A stretch of DNA of 64,000 nucleotides from Pseudomonadaceae bacterium (GTDB lineage Bacteria; Pseudomonadota; Gammaproteobacteria; Pseudomonadales; Pseudomonadaceae): contig CAAFUS010000018.1 of the NCBI GenBank assembly GCA_900766265.1, forward strand, positions 372,001 through 436,000, given 5' to 3'. Of this stretch, positions 60,672 to 64,000 are shown in pieces. A model generated the notes under the pieces. The model was not told the DNA's origin. It was given only the letters and a program-made list of their open reading frames with translations, and made no database searches. Each line of letters opens with the position of its first letter. The stretch's first letter is position 1. The translations under genes were made by a program, and so were the position numbers.

Positions 60672-61832
60672 CTAAAACCACATTCGAATGCCGGCGACAA
60701 AGCGCGCCTCTTCAACATCTTCTCCTTCGTCGCGCAGCATGTCTGCGGTATTACCGTATGAGCGACTCCAAGAAATCCCGATGTAGGGCGCAAACTCGCG
60801 AACGATTTCGTAGCGCAGGCGCAAACCCAGTTCGGTATTCGCCAGGCCCGAGCCCACTCCTCTTTCAGAATCATTCTTACCGTAGAAATTGGCTTCCGCA
60901 GTTGGCTGGAGGATCAGCCGATTGGTAAGCAAGATGTCATAGTCGCCCTCAAGACGCGCCGCAGTCTGGCCGTTTTCGCCGACGAAGGCTGTGGCCTCGG
61001 CTTCAAAAGCGTAAAGCGCCATGCCTTGCACACCAAAGGCAGCCCAGGTCTGTGGAGACTCGGGTTTGAAGTCTTGGCGAACGCCAGCAACGACGTCCCA
61101 CCAGGGGCCGACCGAGCGCCCATACAACAGCTGCAGCTCGGCATCCTCGGTTACGCCGTTAGTACGCTCTCCCTCGGAACGAAACCAGACCCGATTGATA
61201 TCGCCTCCCACCCAGCCTGAGGCATCCCAGGCCAGGGTGCTGCCCTCATCAGCGTCCTGATATTCAAGCTGATCGAGCAGGAAGAAGCTGTTGATGCCGC
61301 TATCGTGCACTGTGTGTCCAGGCAGAGGCGCGAAGGCCGCTTGGCGATCAGCATCCGTGAGGACGGGGATCGGTGTACGACTGGTGGTTCTCGGGGTATC
61401 AGCGGAGCTATGGTTCATTTGGGAGTGATCCATGTTGCTGTGATCCATCCCTTTCATTTGCTCTTGCATGGCGCCGTGGCCCATCTTGCTATGGTCCATA
61501 GCCGCAGCTTTACTCTGATTTTGGCCATGGTTCATCTGGGAGTGATCCATACTGCCCATCTGGCCTTGCATGGCCTCATGATTCATCTTGCTGTGGTCCA
61601 TAGCAGGAGTCCCATCCTGCGAATTCTGGCCCTCGGGCATCTGGCTATGATCCATGCCCCCCATCTGCACCTGAGCAGCCCCGTGGTTCATCTTGCTATG
61701 GTCCATCGGCATGGAGCCGTGGTCCATAGTCGAGTGATCCATCTCTTCTGCGGCAAAGGTAAAGCCGCTACTCAGTGCGCTCATTGACACCGCCAGCGCA
61801 ATGAGCGATGGACGTGAAAGCTTAATGGTCAT
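60672..61832 (-). CDS. copB: CopB/PcoB outer-membrane copper resistance protein
   Basis: A 386-residue CopB-family protein: signal peptide (LSRPSLIALAVSMSALSSGF), then a ~120-residue region of Met/His repeats (MDHSKMNHGAAQVQMGGMDH and similar), followed by an outer-membrane beta-barrel (FFLLDQLEYQDADEGSTLAW to the end GIRMWF). The repeats bind copper at the cell surface side of the periplasm; the barrel sits in the outer membrane. It overlaps the small His-rich gene by 11 bp and is encoded with copA. Confidence 0.93.
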   Translation of the reverse strand: MTIKLSRPSLIALAVSMSALSSGFTFAAEEMDHSTMDHGSMPMDHSKMNHGAAQVQMGGMDHSQMPEGQNSQDGTPAMDHSKMNHEAMQGQMGSMDHSQMNHGQNQSKAAAMDHSKMGHGAMQEQMKGMDHSNMDHSQMNHSSADTPRTTSRTPIPVLTDADRQAAFAPLPGHTVHDSGINSFFLLDQLEYQDADEGSTLAWDASGWVGGDINRVWFRSEGERTNGVTEDAELQLLYGRSVGPWWDVVAGVRQDFKPESPQTWAAFGVQGMALYAFEAEATAFVGENGQTAARLEGDYDILLTNRLILQPTAEANFYGKNDSERGVGSGLANTELGLRLRYEIVREFAPYIGISWSRSYGNTADMLRDEGEDVEEARFVAGIRMWF

Positions 61833-62133
61833 GGTTCGAATCTGCCTCGGCATGGTCGCTGCCATGCTCACCGGTCATTTTTTGGTGGTCCATGCCGTCA
61901 TGGTCCATCGAGCCGTGATTCATCGAGCCGTGATCCATTTGCTGATTGGCGGGGCCCTGGCCTCGCACCTGAGGAGGCTGCTTCTCACTTGCAGCTTTGG
62001 AAGAGTCAACGGCGTGCCGTCCGTGATCGCTGTGATTTTCTTCGGCCAGCGACACTGGGATATACAGGGCAGCCAAAAGGCTCAACATTGCGGCACTGCA
62101 GAACAGGTGGTTTCGTTTCGGGGAATTGCTCAT
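61822..62133 (-). CDS. Small periplasmic His/Met-rich protein
   Basis: A 103-residue exported protein: signal peptide (HLFCSAAMLSLLAALYIPVSLA) then a low-complexity tail rich in His, Met and Asp (QMDHGSMNHGSMDHDGMDHQ, HGSDHAEADSNHDH). It has no folded domain I recognise; it likely binds copper ions like CopB's N-terminus, which it resembles. Located between copA and copB and overlapping copB by 11 bp. Confidence 0.8.
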   Translation of the reverse strand: MSNSPKRNHLFCSAAMLSLLAALYIPVSLAEENHSDHGRHAVDSSKAASEKQPPQVRGQGPANQQMDHGSMNHGSMDHDGMDHQKMTGEHGSDHAEADSNHDH

Positions 62134-62145
62134 TAGATATCTCCT

Positions 62146-63927
62146 TTACTCATCCACACGAACTTCACGGAACATGCCCATTTCCATGTGGAGCAGCAGG
62201 TGGCAGTGATAGGCCCAGCGCCCTAGCGCATCTGCGGTTACGCGATAGCTGCGCTTCGAGCCTGGTGGTACATCAATGGTGTGTTTGCGAACTAGGAAGT
62301 TGCCGTTCTCATCCTCCAGATCGCTCCACATGCCATGAAGGTGGATGGGGTGGGTCATCATGGTGTCGTTGACTAAGGTGATACGAACACGCTCGCCATA
62401 CTTCAATCGCAACGGTTCCGCATCAGAGAACTCAATGCCATCGAATGACCAAGAGAATTTCTCCATGTGACCTGTGAGGTGCAACTCGATGGTACGGCTC
62501 GGCTCGCGCCCATCCGGATCGAGGAAGGTGCTGTGCAGATCTGAGTAAGTCAGCACACGGCGACCGTTGTTGCGAAGCCCGATTCCCGGGTCATTCAGCT
62601 TGGGAGTTGGCGTCATGGTCTGCATGTCGACCAGAGGGTTATTGGTTTCGGAGGCCGGATGGGGCTGCATCGCTCCACCCATGCCTGCCATCGCTGAATG
62701 ATCCATGCCAGCCATGCTGTCGTGGTCCATACCTGCCATCTTGCTATGATCCATGCCTGCCATGCCGCCCTGCATGGAGCCATGATCCATTCCCTCCATG
62801 CTGCCGTGATCCATTCCCATATCGCTCATGGAGATCAACGGGCGAGGATCAACTTCAGGAACAGGCGCGCTCAGCCCTTCGCGAACGGCCAGGGTGCCGC
62901 GTGAATAGCCAGTGCGGTCCATGGACTGCGCGAAGATGGTGTAGGCCTGCTCGCTATCGGGCTCGACTATTACATCGAAGGTTTCGGCCGCAGTAATACG
63001 GAACTCATCGACGCTAACAGGTTTGACGTACTGCCCATCGGCCGCCACCACCGTCATCTTTAGACCGGGGATGCGGACATCGAAATAGGTCATGGCCGAT
63101 GCATTGATGAAGCGCAGACGGATTTTCTCACCCGGCTTGAAAATACCAGTCCAGTTGTTATCCGGCGCCTGGCCATTCATCAAGTAGGTGTAGGTATAGC
63201 CACTGACATCGGCAAGATCAGTCGGGCTCATTTTCATCTCGGCCCACATCTTCCGATCAGCGATCGCTGCGGACCACCCCATCTCGCTCACGTCATCGAC
63301 GAAGTCGCCGACAGTACGTTTGTGGAAGTTGTAGTAATCCGATTGCTTTTTGAGCTTGGCCAGAACCCGTTCCGGATCTTCGTCAGTCCAGTCACTTAGT
63401 AGCACGACGTAGTCACGGTCGTAGCTGAACGGCTCCGGCTCTTTGGCATCGATCACCAGAGCACCATAGACGCCAGCCTGCTCCTGCAGTCCCGAGTGAC
63501 TGTGGTACCAATAGGTGCCGTTCTGGTTAACCTTGAATTTGTACTCATACATGCCATCGGGGGCGATGCCGTGGAAACTCAGGCCAGGTACGCCATCCAT
63601 GTTCGCCGGCAGGATGATGCCGTGCCAGTGAATCGAGGTATCTTCCTGCAGACGATTACGAACGCGCAGAGTCACGGTATCGCCTTCCCGCCACCGCAGG
63701 GTCGGCCCCGGAAGTGAGCCATTGATGGTCATCGCGGTACGAGCCGCGCCAGTAATATTTACCGGGGTTTCACCGATGAACAGATCAAAATCGGTACCGG
63801 CCAGCACGTTGGCCTGACCGGGACTGGTCACGGCCCAGACCGGCATACGCCACATGCCTAAGCCGCCGAGAATACTGGTGGCGGCTAGCCCCTTGATGAA
63901 AGTGCGCCTTGTGGTTTTGCTTTGCAT
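62146..63927 (-). CDS. copA: CopA multicopper oxidase of the copper resistance system
   Basis: A 593-residue CopA/PcoA-type multicopper oxidase. A Tat signal (TTRRTFIKGLAA) exports it folded to the periplasm. Copper ligands are visible in IHWHGI, YWYHSHSG, HPIHLHG and the C-terminal YHCHLLLHMEMGM, giving type 1 and trinuclear sites. A Met/His stretch (EGMDHGSMQGGMAGMDHSKM and more) between domains can bind extra copper. It oxidises Cu(I) to less toxic Cu(II). First gene of the visible operon; the start is at 63927, and the promoter is probably beyond the window. Confidence 0.95.
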   Translation of the reverse strand: MQSKTTRRTFIKGLAATSILGGLGMWRMPVWAVTSPGQANVLAGTDFDLFIGETPVNITGAARTAMTINGSLPGPTLRWREGDTVTLRVRNRLQEDTSIHWHGIILPANMDGVPGLSFHGIAPDGMYEYKFKVNQNGTYWYHSHSGLQEQAGVYGALVIDAKEPEPFSYDRDYVVLLSDWTDEDPERVLAKLKKQSDYYNFHKRTVGDFVDDVSEMGWSAAIADRKMWAEMKMSPTDLADVSGYTYTYLMNGQAPDNNWTGIFKPGEKIRLRFINASAMTYFDVRIPGLKMTVVAADGQYVKPVSVDEFRITAAETFDVIVEPDSEQAYTIFAQSMDRTGYSRGTLAVREGLSAPVPEVDPRPLISMSDMGMDHGSMEGMDHGSMQGGMAGMDHSKMAGMDHDSMAGMDHSAMAGMGGAMQPHPASETNNPLVDMQTMTPTPKLNDPGIGLRNNGRRVLTYSDLHSTFLDPDGREPSRTIELHLTGHMEKFSWSFDGIEFSDAEPLRLKYGERVRITLVNDTMMTHPIHLHGMWSDLEDENGNFLVRKHTIDVPPGSKRSYRVTADALGRWAYHCHLLLHMEMGMFREVRVDE

Positions 63928-64000
63928 CCCGTTATGTCCATTAATCAGATGAGCCGGTGGTGAGCAATCCGGTCTCGGGTTCGTTGACTGCCCCACTATC

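Overview
The window is GC-rich bacterial DNA with ordinary Gammaproteobacterial gene organisation. It most resembles Pseudomonas, possibly the stutzeri group. The reasons are a XenA-type xenobiotic reductase, RlmE, RhlE, TesB, an IlvD/Edd-GntP sugar-acid locus, a Pseudomonas-type REP-like element and a copper regulon that looks like the pseudomonad CopRS type. The species assignment is inference. No tRNA or rRNA gene was recognised.

Layout. 1-6.6 kb: housekeeping and miscellaneous enzymes: a cut zinc peptidase, HAD phosphatase, TesB, a frameshifted SagB-type nitroreductase, an acetyltransferase cut short by a nonsense codon, a histone-deacetylase-like amidohydrolase and a flavoprotein. 6.6-12.5 kb: a probable sugar-acid catabolic locus with an MFS carrier, FCD-GntR regulator, IlvD/Edd dehydratase, GntP permease and RidA, followed by a LysR regulator. 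13.6-14.5 kb: a NaChBac-like voltage-gated sodium channel. 14.8-35.8 kb: an accessory zone rich in LysR regulators and redox enzymes: SDR, GMC oxidoreductase, FAD monooxygenase, two Old Yellow Enzymes, three zinc/quinone-type dehydrogenases, an antibiotic-biosynthesis-monooxygenase-like protein, MFS, VOC and a broken GST. It also holds a LuxR-HTH duplication and two deletion scars. 36-49.1 kb: lipoproteins and conserved genes: a SPOUT methyltransferase, an FAD protein, RlmE, a haloperoxidase-type hydrolase, RhlE, a DMT exporter with Lrp, a NYN protein, a YciC-like protein, VOC and an EEP-family protein.

49.1-64 kb: a copper/silver resistance island. It opens with mobile-element debris: spaced repeats resembling a transposon end, and an IS1182-type transposase remnant. 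Next come the cusC/cusB/cusA genes, a DUF2790 protein, an IS5-type remnant, a frameshifted DUF305 membrane protein, and a minus-strand operon of CopA multicopper oxidase, a small His/Met-rich protein, CopB and a cytochrome c with a His-rich tail. Together these would oxidise and bind periplasmic copper (CopA, CopB and the small proteins) and export it (CusCBA). Three copies of a CopR-like box lie in the two promoter regions between cusC and the DUF305 gene.

The most striking observation is that cusB and its flanks are inverted inside the cusCBA operon. cusC and cusA are on the minus strand, cusB is on the plus strand, and the missing 3' ends of cusC and cusB can both be found stranded at the far breakpoint. 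Several genes elsewhere carry single-base lesions, which mean either real decay or sequencing error.
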